Source: DASZHJ01 sp035517495
Lineage (GTDB): Bacteria > Pseudomonadota > Alphaproteobacteria > ATCC43930 > CGMCC-115725
Length of the DNA stretch: 64,000 nt
Assembly (NCBI GenBank): GCA_035517495.1
Contig: DATIYT010000083.1
Location: 69,590-133,589, forward strand
Reading direction: 5' to 3'
Below, one piece after another: positions 1 to 8,218 of the stretch. A program made the position numbers and the translations under genes. The stretch's first letter is position 1. Every line of letters starts with the position of its first letter. The notes under the pieces were generated by a model, which worked only from the letters and a program-made list of their open reading frames with translations, ran no database searches and had not been told where the DNA came from.

Positions 1-284
1 AGGATGTTCTGAAGTGTTGACCGCCACGGCAGCAGCACCGGGGACTGAAACACCATGCCGACATCGCGGATGGGTCCGGTCACCGGCTGATCTCGGACGC
101 GTATGGAACCCTGACTCGGCCTGATGAGGCCGGCCGTCATTCGCAACAGGGTGGACTTGCCGCACCCGCTCGGCCCGACGAGCGATACAAAGCTCCTGTC
201 CTCGACGCCAAAGGAAACGTCATCGACGGCCAGGGTCGAGCCGAAAGATTTCGACAGGCCTCGGACGAGAACCGCGTGCGCCAT
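1..284 (-). CDS. ABC transporter ATP-binding protein, 3' part cut by window edge
   Basis: This is the N-terminal 94 residues of an ABC ATPase of the nitrate/sulfonate/taurine (SsuB/TauB) type. The Walker A motif GPSGCGKST lies near residue 37, and a Q-loop region reading VFQSPVLLPW follows. The ATG at 284 is preceded by a purine-rich stretch, and the frame stays open to base 1, so the rest of the protein lies outside the window. The downstream neighbour on the same strand order (351-1346) is an NMT1-type binding protein, which fits this ATPase class. The permease is not in the window. The substrate cannot be read from the sequence. Confidence 0.85.
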   Translation of the reverse strand, partial: MAHAVLVRGLSKSFGSTLAVDDVSFGVEDRSFVSLVGPSGCGKSTLLRMTAGLIRPSQGSIRVRDQPVTGPIRDVGMVFQSPVLLPWRSTLQNI

Positions 285-350
285 CTGCTTTCGTTCTGTT
301 CCGCCGGCGCGCGCTGCAACGGGCTACGCTCCGTTGCGGCGCCCTTTCTC

Positions 351-1346
351 TCAATCGACTCTTACAAAGATATCGGCGGGGGTCAGCGCGGCATCGAGTT
401 TCAGCGCTTTCTTGACGAGATCAATCGTGCGCTGAAGGCGATCGTCGGTCGCCGCGCCATAACCGTTTTTCGCGACGTACGGCGTGTTCATCGACTTTAT
501 CGTCTCTTTCCACTGCGTCGTCACGGTATCAAGGTTCATCGTCGGATTGTACTTGACCATGATCTGCGCGGTTTCGTCGGGATGATCGATCGCGTAGCGC
601 ACTGCCTTCTTCGTCGCCTCCGCGAAACGCCGCGCGTCGGCGGGGTTCTTTTTGAGGGCGTCGGCCGATCCAATGAGCACGTAACCGAAGATGTCGTAGC
701 CCCAGTCGGCGAAGGAGGAGAAGTACACGGTCTTTCCCTGCGCCGACGCAACCTTGGTCAGGGCCGGCACGTCGCCGTCAGACGTGGCGGTAAACAGGTC
801 TACCTGTCCGCTGAGAAGAAGCGAGAAATAGACACTGGGGTCGGCGGCCTGCCATTTGATCGAAGATACATCAAGCTTCTTCGCGTCGAAGATGATCGGC
901 AGGATCACCCGCACGCTGTCGGTTTCGCTGGCGGCGATCTTCTTTCCCACCACCGATTCCGGCGTCGGATAGGGCTGAAGCGACGCAAGGCCGTTGGTCG
1001 TGACGTCGGTATAAACCATGAAGGCCTTGACCTTGGCGCCCTTGGCGATCCCTTGCGCGGCCGAGCTCACATCCGCCATCCCATAGTCGGCCTTGCCGCT
1101 GTCGATTGCGGCAACAACGAAACCGCTCCCCGTGGCCGGCGTAATCTGGACGTCGAAGCCGGCCTCTTTGTACATACCCTTGTCGACGCCCACGAAGAAC
1201 GGAGCGTGCCGGCCGTTGAACACATAGTTGGTAAGAAAGGTGATTTTCTGGGGCGGCGCGGTGCCTTGCGCGCTGGCCGCGAGAGGCAAGCTGCCAGCGC
1301 CAATGAACGCGGCGAGAGCGGCGATCCAAAAGCGAGTGAACGACAT
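351..1346 (-). CDS. ABC transporter substrate-binding protein, NMT1/THI5 (SsuA) type
   Basis: A 331-residue periplasmic binding protein with a clear signal peptide (hydrophobic core around residues 8-24, ending ASAQG). The start of the mature protein, with KITFLTNYVFNGRHAPFFVG and then a DKGMYKEAGFDV stretch, is the usual opening of the NMT1/SsuA family that captures sulfonates, pyrimidine precursors or aromatic acids. The ATG at 1346 has a strong GGGAGG ribosome site. It lies between a UbiD-family decarboxylase gene upstream and the family-matched ATPase downstream, so the three are probably one leftward operon. An aromatic or heterocyclic acid substrate is suggested by the UbiD gene but is only an inference. 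Confidence 0.88.
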   Translation of the reverse strand: MSFTRFWIAALAAFIGAGSLPLAASAQGTAPPQKITFLTNYVFNGRHAPFFVGVDKGMYKEAGFDVQITPATGSGFVVAAIDSGKADYGMADVSSAAQGIAKGAKVKAFMVYTDVTTNGLASLQPYPTPESVVGKKIAASETDSVRVILPIIFDAKKLDVSSIKWQAADPSVYFSLLLSGQVDLFTATSDGDVPALTKVASAQGKTVYFSSFADWGYDIFGYVLIGSADALKKNPADARRFAEATKKAVRYAIDHPDETAQIMVKYNPTMNLDTVTTQWKETIKSMNTPYVAKNGYGAATDDRLQRTIDLVKKALKLDAALTPADIFVRVD

Positions 1347-1376
1347 CGTTTCCTCCCGTCTTTGATTGAGGCGAAT

Positions 1377-2702
1377 TCAACTCTGACCGAAATACTCCTT
1401 GAGATCGACGGTGTTTGCCCCCGGGATCTTCTTACGCTCGTATTCGTGGCGGCGCGCGAAGGGGACGGTGGCGTCGATGCCGAGCCGGCCCCAATGTTCC
1501 TTGTGGGGGTCGCGGTAGAAGGAAGGCGTGTCGGGGATAATGAGCACGTCGCGGTCGGGCCGCGAGCGCGTAAGTACGGCCCACATCACGTCGTTCATGT
1601 CATAGATGTCGACGTCTTCGTCGACGACCGTGCAGGTCTTGGCCCATGTCGGCTCGGCGCCGAACACGGCCATCAGGACCTGGCGACCGTGCCCTTCGTA
1701 CTGCTGGCGAATCTTCACGACCGTGTGGAGCACGAACGGCTGGCAGGTTACATCCACGATCCCCGGCAGGACGGCATTGACGCGCTGAAAGATGTTGGCG
1801 GCGACCGAAAGTTCCAAGGTCAGCACTTCCTCGGACGATCCGCAGAGGATCGAGTGAAAAATGGCATCGCGCCGGCAGGTGACGCCCAGAACCTCGAACA
1901 CCGCGTTCTTGCCGACCGGCGTGTAGTAACCCATGAACTCGCCGAACGGACCTTCGTCCCGTCGTTCGTTCGGCAGGAAGCGTCCTTCGATGACGATCTC
2001 CGTCGTTGCCGGCACCATCAGGTCGACATGTTTGCAGCGGCGCATCGGAATCGGCGCCCCCAGGAGCTTGGCGGCGACCTCCATCTCATCCTCGTCGTAG
2101 GGCAGGGGCGCGGCAGCCGTCAGGAAGGTGGTGGGAGGAGGCCCGATGAGCATCGCCGCTTCGAGATAGGCACCGGTCTTCTCAGCTTTTTCGTGATACA
2201 TCGTCAGGTGATGACGGGGCGCGAGCCGGCAACGCAGCTCGTTGTCGCTCACAAACATCGAGCGATGAAAGGACAAGTTCTGCACGCCGGTTTCAGGCTC
2301 TTTGGCCAGGAACATCGCGGAGGTGAAATAGGGCGCCGCGTCGCGTTCCGAATAGGTGATGAGGGGCAGGTCGCTGAGCTTCATCTCGACGTACTCGATC
2401 GGGGCCGTTGCCGGCACCGAGGTCGGGATGTCGCGCTTGCTCGCGATTGTCGCGAGGTGGTTCCATTGCCTGCAAAAGTCATCGGGACCGATGCCAAGAA
2501 TCTCGGCCAACCTCGCGCGAGATCCGTAAATGTTGGTGAGCACGGGCAATTTCGTGCCGATCACATTGTGAAACAGGATCGGCTTGCCCCAGCGCCGATG
2601 GGCGGCATCGGTCACGGCCGCGAGCTCATGCTTGGGATTGACGGGGCGTTGCACCTCCAGCAGCTCGCCTCTCGCCTTCAGCTTCTCCATGTATTCGCGC
2701 AT
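1377..2702 (-). CDS. UbiD-family (prenylated FMN-dependent) decarboxylase
   Basis: 441 residues, close to the usual 440-500 for UbiD-like enzymes, which reversibly decarboxylate aromatic or alpha,beta-unsaturated acids using prenylated FMN. The family signature EGPFGEFMGYY is at residues 250-260, with the two glutamates (250 and 255) that belong to the catalytic set. The N-terminal portion carries the family pattern GKPILFHNVIG. No UbiX-type prenyltransferase gene is visible in the window, so the cofactor must come from elsewhere in the genome. The gene is 30 bases upstream of an NMT1-type binding protein on the same strand, suggesting that its acid substrate is imported by that system. Confidence 0.9.
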   Translation of the reverse strand: MREYMEKLKARGELLEVQRPVNPKHELAAVTDAAHRRWGKPILFHNVIGTKLPVLTNIYGSRARLAEILGIGPDDFCRQWNHLATIASKRDIPTSVPATAPIEYVEMKLSDLPLITYSERDAAPYFTSAMFLAKEPETGVQNLSFHRSMFVSDNELRCRLAPRHHLTMYHEKAEKTGAYLEAAMLIGPPPTTFLTAAAPLPYDEDEMEVAAKLLGAPIPMRRCKHVDLMVPATTEIVIEGRFLPNERRDEGPFGEFMGYYTPVGKNAVFEVLGVTCRRDAIFHSILCGSSEEVLTLELSVAANIFQRVNAVLPGIVDVTCQPFVLHTVVKIRQQYEGHGRQVLMAVFGAEPTWAKTCTVVDEDVDIYDMNDVMWAVLTRSRPDRDVLIIPDTPSFYRDPHKEHWGRLGIDATVPFARRHEYERKKIPGANTVDLKEYFGQS

Positions 2703-2779
2703 CCGCCCTCTCTCATTGCCGTTAAGATGGTTTGCGGCCGAACCATTTCGGAGCTCATCGAACGCAATTTGGCACTTTA

Positions 2780-2815
2780 GAGCAGGTTTCGATCAGATTG
2801 AATTGGGTCCTGCTC
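2780..2815. repeat. Imperfect palindromic intergenic element
   Basis: A dyad between the UbiD gene start and the end of the DAO flavoprotein gene. The arms GAGCAGG (2780-2786) and CCTGCTC (2809-2815) are perfect complements, with a partly self-complementary interior containing CGATCAGATTGAA. The left flank TTAGAGC resembles the pair of elements at 61449-61549, so this may be a member of the same interspersed repeat family. It lies downstream of no visible terminator-requiring rightward gene, but could end or attenuate leftward transcription. Confidence 0.5.
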
Positions 2816-2843
2816 CGGCGCGTCGACGAAGCGCCGGTACATC

Positions 2844-3992
2844 TCATTCCTGGTTCAGCAGCGGTTCCATGATGAGATTACCGGTCTGAAACCGGCGCGG
2901 CGTCAATTGCGTCAGAACGGGATCGTTGGTGTCGTTCTCGAGAATGAGCGCGGACATGATCCGGCCGACCGCGGGCGATGTCATCAAGCCGCGGAACGAA
3001 GAAACCGCGACGTAGAGGCCTTCGATTTCCGTTTCACCGAGGATCGGCTGCATGTCGGGCGTGAGACTCGAGACGCCGCCCCAGGTTCTCAATACCGGCA
3101 CATCCGCGACACCGGGCAGGAGATCGATCACCTTGGGTGCCGCGAAGGCCAGGAAATCGGGGGTTGATGCAATCTCCTGGCCTTCGCGGGCACGGGAGAC
3201 CACGAAGATAATTGAACCTCGGCTGACCTGATTGACGGATATGTGATGCTCGAGCGAAATCAGGATCGGCTTGACCCTGGGTGCGCACGGCACGGTGACG
3301 ATCGCCTCCTTGGGAAGGCTCTTCACGGGGAGGCTGATTCCGAGAGAGGCCAGCAACTCCGGCACCGCCCAGTCCGTGCACAGCAATATCTTATCGGCCT
3401 CGATCACGCCGTCCCTGAACCGGACGTTGAAGCCGCCGCCGAAGCGTTCGAGCTTCTCGACCCGCGTTCCGTAGCGGACATCGACGTTTTCGCGCCGGCA
3501 CGCCTTGAGCAGGGAATCCAACAGGAGGAAAGGCGAGATGGTGCCGTCCTTGCCGCAGAACGTCCCGCCCACGAGACGGTTGCGTCCAAGAGCCGGCACC
3601 ATCCTGATGCAGTCTTCGGCGCTGAACAGTTCGCTCGGCACGCCGTAGCGATGTTGGATTTCGAGACTCCCTCTTAACGTCGTCATCGCCTTTTCGCTGT
3701 GCGCGAGGACGAGGTATCCGTCCTGCTTCAGCTCGATCCCGCGGGGGTAATCGAGATGCTCCGCGGCGTTCTCGAAGAACTGAGTGCTTTCCTGGCAGAG
3801 CCTAATGTTGAGATCGAGGCCCCATTGCATGCGGAAGCCCGCGCCGTTGCGCCCGGAAGCGCCGCTTGCGAATTCGCCTTCGTCCACGACGAGGATGCGC
3901 GCGCCGCTTCGCCGTTTCGCCATCCACCACGCGCAGGAAAGGCCGTAGGCGCCGGCGCCGATAATGAGGACGTCGAACTTGCCGTTTTTCAT
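2844..3992 (-). CDS. FAD-dependent oxidoreductase, DAO family (catalytic subunit of an opine/hydroxyproline-type dehydrogenase)
   Basis: 382 residues. An N-terminal Rossmann motif GAGAYGLSCAW binds FAD, and the fold matches D-amino-acid oxidase/glycine oxidase relatives such as HcnC and OoxB. The open frame runs further upstream, but the ATG at 3992 overlaps the upstream gene's TGA by the ATGA arrangement, so I choose that start; coupling by stop-start overlap is typical of these subunit operons. Together with the two upstream genes it should form a membrane-associated or soluble amine/imino-acid dehydrogenase that oxidises a C-N bond and passes electrons through two [2Fe-2S] clusters. Substrate is unknown; opines, D-hydroxyproline and glycine are used by relatives. 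Confidence 0.87.
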   Translation of the reverse strand: MKNGKFDVLIIGAGAYGLSCAWWMAKRRSGARILVVDEGEFASGASGRNGAGFRMQWGLDLNIRLCQESTQFFENAAEHLDYPRGIELKQDGYLVLAHSEKAMTTLRGSLEIQHRYGVPSELFSAEDCIRMVPALGRNRLVGGTFCGKDGTISPFLLLDSLLKACRRENVDVRYGTRVEKLERFGGGFNVRFRDGVIEADKILLCTDWAVPELLASLGISLPVKSLPKEAIVTVPCAPRVKPILISLEHHISVNQVSRGSIIFVVSRAREGQEIASTPDFLAFAAPKVIDLLPGVADVPVLRTWGGVSSLTPDMQPILGETEIEGLYVAVSSFRGLMTSPAVGRIMSALILENDTNDPVLTQLTPRRFQTGNLIMEPLLNQE

Positions 3993-5392
3993 CTCGCCTC
4001 GACCTTCCTCTGGCGCGCGATTGCGGCGAATGACACCGGACGAACCATCGGGCGTGGCGTCATCATTTCCGTGGGCGCCGCGCCGGTAGCCAACTCCGTG
4101 AGTGCTGCGACCGAGTGCAGACAGCTTCGCCCACCGCACCAGCCCATTCCCGAGCGGACGTTCCGCTTGATCGCGTTGAGCGAGTGATGACCGCCTTCGA
4201 GCGCGCCGCGGATTTCCCCAAACCGCACGTTCTCGCACCGGCAGACAATCGTCTCATCCGTGACGGTGCGCCAGAGGGCTATGGGAAGCTGGAGCGTGGC
4301 TCGCACGGCCTTCTGAAATTCGAGATGCCGCGCGCGCCGCGCCATTGCGTCCGCGAGTTCCGCTCTGAGCGTCGGCCCGTCGACAGCGCTGGACGGCATC
4401 GCCGCTGCCGCGCCGACGATGGTGCCGTCGCACTCGGCGACGAGCGCGCCGCGCAAACCCGCGCCATCGCCGGCGACGAAGACGCCAGGAACAGACGTTC
4501 GGCCGTAGGTGTCTGTCACGGGAATCCAACCGCCCGCGACGGGATCTCTCCGCATCTCCGATCCCGCCATGGCCGCCAGTTCGCTATTGGCGACGAACCC
4601 GTAATTGATCGCGAGCAGGTCGCAATCGATCCTCCGTTCGCTACCCGAAAGCAATCGGCCCTCTTGATCGACGCGGGCGAGAACCACGGCCTCGAGCCGT
4701 TCCGTGCCGATCGCGCGCACGGGCATGTATCCTGTAAGAAGCGGCACTTTGGCGCGTCGCACGGTCCACGCGTAGCGCAAACCCTCGCGCACGATTTCTC
4801 GGCCGTGCCAGAGGCCTCTGACGTGATGCAGCATCGCGCTCAGGGAACGCAGGCTCGCAAGTGCCGCCACCCGACCGCCCGCGCGAAGTATTTGCGCCGC
4901 AACGATGAGCGGCAGCGGCCCGCACCCCGCGATCACGACATTCGTGCCGGGCACCACGCGATGGGCCTTCAGAATCGATTGCGCGCCACCGGCAAACATC
5001 ACTCCGGGAGTGGTCCAGCCGGGGAAGGGGATAACCTGCTCCCTGACGCCGGTCGCAAGGATGATCGCGTCGGGACGCAGAACCTCGGTTGCATCGCCCT
5101 GCGCCAGATGAATTTCACCGTTGGGAAAGACGGCGTAGACACTCGCCTCGCCGCGATAGTCGATCTTGCTCGACACCCCCTGAAACTCCGCGAGGAGGCG
5201 ATGCTTTCGCGCAAGCTCGGCCGGTTCTGCAAACTCCTCGCCCCTGAGCGCAGGGTGCGCTTGGCGAAAGATCTGTCCCCCCGGACGCACCGCTTCGTCG
5301 ATGATGGTGACGCGGCAGCCGCGCCGCACCGCTTCGATGGCGGCCGCCATTCCCGCGGGGCCAGCGCCGATGACGGCTAACGATCGTTGCAC
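3989..5392 (-). CDS. FAD/NAD(P)-binding and BFD-like [2Fe-2S] subunit (HcnB/OoxA type)
   Basis: 467 residues. The protein opens with the dinucleotide motif GAGPAGMAAA (residues 9-18). A second nucleotide site around residues 156-161 (GCGPLP) is degenerate, as is common in this family. The C-terminus holds a BFD-like [2Fe-2S] domain with Cys384, Cys386, Cys419 and Cys424 (C-x-C-x32-C-x4-C). This arrangement is that of the alpha subunit of opine oxidase, hydrogen cyanide synthase and D-hydroxyproline dehydrogenase. It overlaps both neighbours by a few bases, indicating one tightly coupled operon with the DAO subunit and the small ferredoxin subunit. Confidence 0.9.
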   Translation of the reverse strand: MQRSLAVIGAGPAGMAAAIEAVRRGCRVTIIDEAVRPGGQIFRQAHPALRGEEFAEPAELARKHRLLAEFQGVSSKIDYRGEASVYAVFPNGEIHLAQGDATEVLRPDAIILATGVREQVIPFPGWTTPGVMFAGGAQSILKAHRVVPGTNVVIAGCGPLPLIVAAQILRAGGRVAALASLRSLSAMLHHVRGLWHGREIVREGLRYAWTVRRAKVPLLTGYMPVRAIGTERLEAVVLARVDQEGRLLSGSERRIDCDLLAINYGFVANSELAAMAGSEMRRDPVAGGWIPVTDTYGRTSVPGVFVAGDGAGLRGALVAECDGTIVGAAAAMPSSAVDGPTLRAELADAMARRARHLEFQKAVRATLQLPIALWRTVTDETIVCRCENVRFGEIRGALEGGHHSLNAIKRNVRSGMGWCGGRSCLHSVAALTELATGAAPTEMMTPRPMVRPVSFAAIARQRKVEAR

Positions 5393-5649
5393 GGGTCGAG
5401 GCCTCGCTGGCGCCGCACAACCATTTCAGGCTTTGCCGGTGTCATGCACGCTCGGATATCCGGGACCCCGTCGATGCTGCAGCGGCATTCCCAGCAGACG
5501 CCGATGCCGCAAACGGCACCCTTTGGGTTGCCGGCCTCATCGATGCGCAGGCAGCGTTCGCCCGCCGCGAGCAGCGCCGCGGCAACACTCTGCCCGTCGC
5601 GCGCGGCGATCCGCCTGCCTTCAAAAGTGAATTGAAAATCGGAAGGCAC
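5377..5649 (-). CDS. Small (2Fe-2S)-binding subunit (HcnA/OoxC type)
   Basis: 90 residues, the usual size for the small subunit of three-part opine/hydroxyproline dehydrogenases. Cysteines 47, 52, 55 and 68 give the pattern C-x4-C-x2-C-x12-C of the plant-ferredoxin-like subunit. I place the start at the GTG at 5649 because a GGGGAG ribosome site sits about ten bases upstream and because the ferredoxin domain begins there; the frame is open much further upstream, but that part runs antisense to the binding protein gene at 5800. The gene is first in the leftward three-gene operon and overlaps the next by 16 bases. An operator-like dyad lies just upstream at 5688-5721. Confidence 0.85.
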   Translation of the reverse strand: MPSDFQFTFEGRRIAARDGQSVAAALLAAGERCLRIDEAGNPKGAVCGIGVCWECRCSIDGVPDIRACMTPAKPEMVVRRQRGLDPCNDR

Positions 5650-5687
5650 TTCCTGTCTCTCCCCTGGTATTGCGCGGTCGATCGAGT

Positions 5688-5721
5688 ATTCCTGTGGAGA
5701 TAATCCGTTCTTGACAGGAAT
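5688..5721. promoter_or_regulatory. Operator-like inverted repeat in divergent intergenic region
   Basis: Perfect 8-base arms ATTCCTGT (5688-5695) and ACAGGAAT (5714-5721) flank an 18-base centre. The right half contains GATAATCCGTTCTTGACAG, which recurs with two changes at 7371-7389 beside the XRE-cupin gene. The site lies between the dehydrogenase operon (leftward) and the binding-protein gene (rightward), where a shared regulator would act. TTGACA within it could be a -35 box, but I see no good -10 at 16-18 bases. Binding by the regulator at 6666-7310 is an inference. Confidence 0.5.
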
Positions 5722-5799
5722 TTCGGGCGCGTGGGAGGATTTTGTCAATAAAGATTTCCGAAGCGCGGAGATTGCTTCGCGACAACAAGGGAGGAGACG

Positions 5800-6618
5800 G
5801 TGCGCATCAGACATTTTCTCGCCGGAATGGCCTTGTCGGCCGTTCTTTCCAGCGGTGCCCATGCAGTAGATGTGTCTGCCTGGACCGATATTCAGAACAA
5901 CAAGAAGTTCGTGGCGTGCGTGGTTCCGGCCTACCAGCCCTATTCGTGGAAGGACCCCGGCGGCGAATGGCACGGTTTCGCCGTGGAGATGGCGAAGGAC
6001 GTGGCGAGCGCGCTGCACGTGGACATCGCCTTCGTTGAAACCAGCTTCAAGACGGTCGTTCTCGATCTCCAGAGCGCAAAATGCCACGCGTTCTTCGGCT
6101 TCAATGCGACGCCCGAGCGCGCGCTCGCCATCGATTTCGCGGGCCCGCTTTACACGCTGGGGTTCGGCGCGCTCGATCGCAACGGCTTCCAGGCCAAAGG
6201 CGATCGATGGGTCGATCTCAACGACCCCTCGATCCGCGTCTGCTATTCTGTCGGCAACAGCTCGGAACAGCAGATCAAGCGCTTCGCGCCGAAATCGACC
6301 CAGGTCGCCTTGCCGCAAGCCGATGATTGTGTCCTGGCACTGCTGTCGGGGAGGGTCGACCGCTACATCGACGGCATCATGGGTATTCTGGGCGCCCATG
6401 CAAAGAACTCCGCGACCGGTCCGGTGCACTTGATGACGCCGCAATATGCGCTCCCGTCCTATGCGGGAGTGCGTCTCGATGATGGCCGCTTCCAGAAATT
6501 CTTGCAGAAGTGGTCCGAGTACAACAAGGCCAATGGCAACATCAATTATTGGCTGACGAGCGCGATGGAAAGCATCGGCATCAAGCCCGACGACATCCCG
6601 CCCGAAGTTCAGTTCTGA
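5800..6618 (+). CDS. Polar amino-acid type ABC substrate-binding protein (SBP_bac_3)
   Basis: 272 residues with a signal peptide (residues 1-23, ending GAHAV). The mature part follows the family plan: an opening aromatic/substrate pocket (PAYQPYSWKD), then GFAVEMAKDVASALHV, and a mid-protein hinge. GTG start at 5800 is preceded by an excellent GGGAGGAG site. The gene is alone between the divergent dehydrogenase operon and the convergent repressor gene, while its likely partners, a permease and an ATPase, start at 7556 and 8208. It probably delivers the amino-acid-like substrate of the neighbouring dehydrogenase. Confidence 0.88.
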   Translation: MRIRHFLAGMALSAVLSSGAHAVDVSAWTDIQNNKKFVACVVPAYQPYSWKDPGGEWHGFAVEMAKDVASALHVDIAFVETSFKTVVLDLQSAKCHAFFGFNATPERALAIDFAGPLYTLGFGALDRNGFQAKGDRWVDLNDPSIRVCYSVGNSSEQQIKRFAPKSTQVALPQADDCVLALLSGRVDRYIDGIMGILGAHAKNSATGPVHLMTPQYALPSYAGVRLDDGRFQKFLQKWSEYNKANGNINYWLTSAMESIGIKPDDIPPEVQF

Positions 6619-6644
6619 GATTCGATCGAATCACCTATGGACTG

Positions 6645-6665
6645 GCCGGCGCGGCGTGCGCCGGC
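6645..6665. terminator. GC-rich hairpin between convergent genes
   Basis: An 8-base perfect stem GCCGGCGC / GCGCCGGC with a 5-base loop fills the space between the stop of the binding protein (6618) and the TGA of the convergent repressor gene (6666). There is no T-tract on either side, so it may be a weak or Rho-assisted two-way terminator. A 14-base palindrome GATTCGATCGAATC at 6619-6632 immediately precedes it. Confidence 0.45.
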
Positions 6666-7310
6666 TCAACCTCCCATGCCGCCGAGGAAGCAAAGCACCG
6701 TGATATAACGGACGGGCGTCCGAAGGAGCTGCTCCGGGCCGTGCGGCACGTCCGCTTGAAAGAGCAGCGAATCGCCCTTGGACATGAGATAGGTCTTGTT
6801 CCCGTGGCGATAATTGAGCTGCCCCTCGAGCACGTAGATGAACTGCGTTCCCGCTCGATGCAGGAAGGGCAGCACCTGCGAGGTCTTCGTATAAGTCATC
6901 AGGCAAGGTTCGACGGCGATGCCCTTGGCCGTGGTCTGTCCGAGAACCCGGTATTCATGGCCAATGCTGAGCCCGGACCTGTTGACCAGCATTCCCTCGC
7001 CCGCGCGTACGAAAGTCGCGTCCGTCACCTCGTCGAATTCTCGGAACAACGAGGTGACGGGCACTTGAAGCGCGCGCGACAGCGAGCGGATGCTGGCAAG
7101 CGACGGCGAAATCGCGCCGTTCTCTATCTTGGAGACCATGCCCGGCGACAGGCGGGCGCGGCGGGCGAGCTCCGCAACGCCCAAGCCCGCGCGTTTGCGG
7201 AACTCGCGCACGACCTGACCGAGCGCAGTTTCGAGCCGGTTGTCTCGGCGATTGACCGGTGTGGCCTTGACCTTGGCACGTCGCAGGCCTGCAGAGATCC
7301 TACGCATCAT
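6666..7310 (-). CDS. XRE-family regulator with C-terminal cupin domain
   Basis: 214 residues from the ATG at 7310, which follows GGGGGA. A helix-turn-helix domain spans about residues 30-88 (ELARRARLSPGMVSKIENG), and a cupin barrel of about 70 residues closes the protein (FLHRAGTQFIYVLEGQLNYR and a PHGPEQLL segment). This architecture belongs to the PuuR-like repressors that sense small metabolites through the cupin. The frame is open further upstream, but the longer version has no domain support. It is paralogous to the regulator at 58680-59357. Candidate operators lie at 5688-5721 and 7371-7392, suggesting control of the dehydrogenase operon, the binding protein, itself and the permease operon. 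Confidence 0.87.
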   Translation of the reverse strand: MMRRISAGLRRAKVKATPVNRRDNRLETALGQVVREFRKRAGLGVAELARRARLSPGMVSKIENGAISPSLASIRSLSRALQVPVTSLFREFDEVTDATFVRAGEGMLVNRSGLSIGHEYRVLGQTTAKGIAVEPCLMTYTKTSQVLPFLHRAGTQFIYVLEGQLNYRHGNKTYLMSKGDSLLFQADVPHGPEQLLRTPVRYITVLCFLGGMGG

Positions 7311-7370
7311 TCCCCCGGGATATCCTGGCATCGCATGCGTCCGAAATGCGCGTACCCAGTTTCTCCATAG

Positions 7371-7392
7371 GATAATTTGTTCTTGACAGAAA
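7371..7392. promoter_or_regulatory. Second operator-like site, shared sequence with 5688-5721
   Basis: The block GATAATTTGTTCTTGACAG followed by AAAA matches the site at 5701-5721 in 17 of 19 bases of its core. TTCT and AGAA (7380-7383 and 7388-7391) form a short dyad. It sits 60 bases upstream of the XRE-cupin start and 164 bases upstream of the permease operon, so it could serve autoregulation and control of the rightward genes. The 245 bases between the two genes hold nothing else I can recognise. Confidence 0.45.
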
Positions 7393-7555
7393 AGCACCTG
7401 GGTTCGATCCTCGATATCGCTGCTTGCGATGCTGGCACACCAGGGGAATAGCCGCCGCCATGGTCTCCTGCTTCCTCGACCGGGCAATCATCGGCGTGCG
7501 AGATGCCATCGCGGCGCGTCGCGGAATCGACCCTCTTCCCTGAGATCGTGACCGA

Positions 7556-8218
7556 ATGCCCGGCTACGAGTGGGATTTCGGAAAAGCGTTTCTCCACCCC
7601 GACCTCTGGCTGACGGCTCTGACAGTAACGCTGGGCTATGCCGCGGCGACCATCTTCTTCGGCCTCGTCGTCGGGGTCATCGCGGGGATGCTGCTGCTTA
7701 GCCGCCATTGGTTCATCCGCACGCCCGTGAGCGGCTTCGTCCAGGTGTTCCGCTGCACGCCGCTGCTCATTCAAATCATCTGGTTTTATTACGCGCTACC
7801 GGTGGCGATAAACCTCACCATTCCCGCTTGGCTCGCGGCCGGCATGGGCCTGACCTTCTACATGGGAGCTTTTTCCGCCGAGATATTCCGGGGCGGCATC
7901 ATGTCGATCGACAAGGGGCAGTGGCAGGCGGCGAAGGCGATCGGAATGATGCCCTGGCAGGTGATGCGCCGCGTGGTGCTGCCGCAGGCGACGCGTCGGA
8001 TGATCCCGCCCTTCGTCAATCAGTCGGTGCTGCAGCTCAAGAATACGTCGCTGTTGTCGATCGTGGCCGTCCCCGACCTCATGTACACCGCGCAAATCTT
8101 CGTCTCCGAGACCTTCCGGCCGCTCGAGGTCTATACGAGCCTCGGTGTCATCTATTTGATCATCCTTTATCCCCTGCAGAAACTCGCCAAGCGGCTGGAG
8201 CGTCGAGATGACGTCTGA
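7556..8218 (+). CDS. Amino-acid ABC transporter permease (HisM/GlnP family)
   Basis: 220 residues with about five membrane segments. The EAA loop that contacts the ATPase is clear (EIFRGGIMSIDKGQWQAAKA), followed by LPQATRRMIPPFVNQ. The gene overlaps the following ATPase gene by 11 bases, so the two are translationally linked. Since it is the only permease directly next to that ATPase, it may work as a homodimer, with the binding protein at 5800 as its periplasmic partner. The ribosome site before the ATG at 7556 is weak. Confidence 0.87.
   Translation: MPGYEWDFGKAFLHPDLWLTALTVTLGYAAATIFFGLVVGVIAGMLLLSRHWFIRTPVSGFVQVFRCTPLLIQIIWFYYALPVAINLTIPAWLAAGMGLTFYMGAFSAEIFRGGIMSIDKGQWQAAKAIGMMPWQVMRRVVLPQATRRMIPPFVNQSVLQLKNTSLLSIVAVPDLMYTAQIFVSETFRPLEVYTSLGVIYLIILYPLQKLAKRLERRDDV

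Noticed and set aside
276..2780. Long rightward open frame of 834 codons
   Set aside because: It runs antisense to the binding protein and UbiD genes, its product is rich in Arg, Gly and His without domains, and high GC content with strong third-position bias creates such frames.
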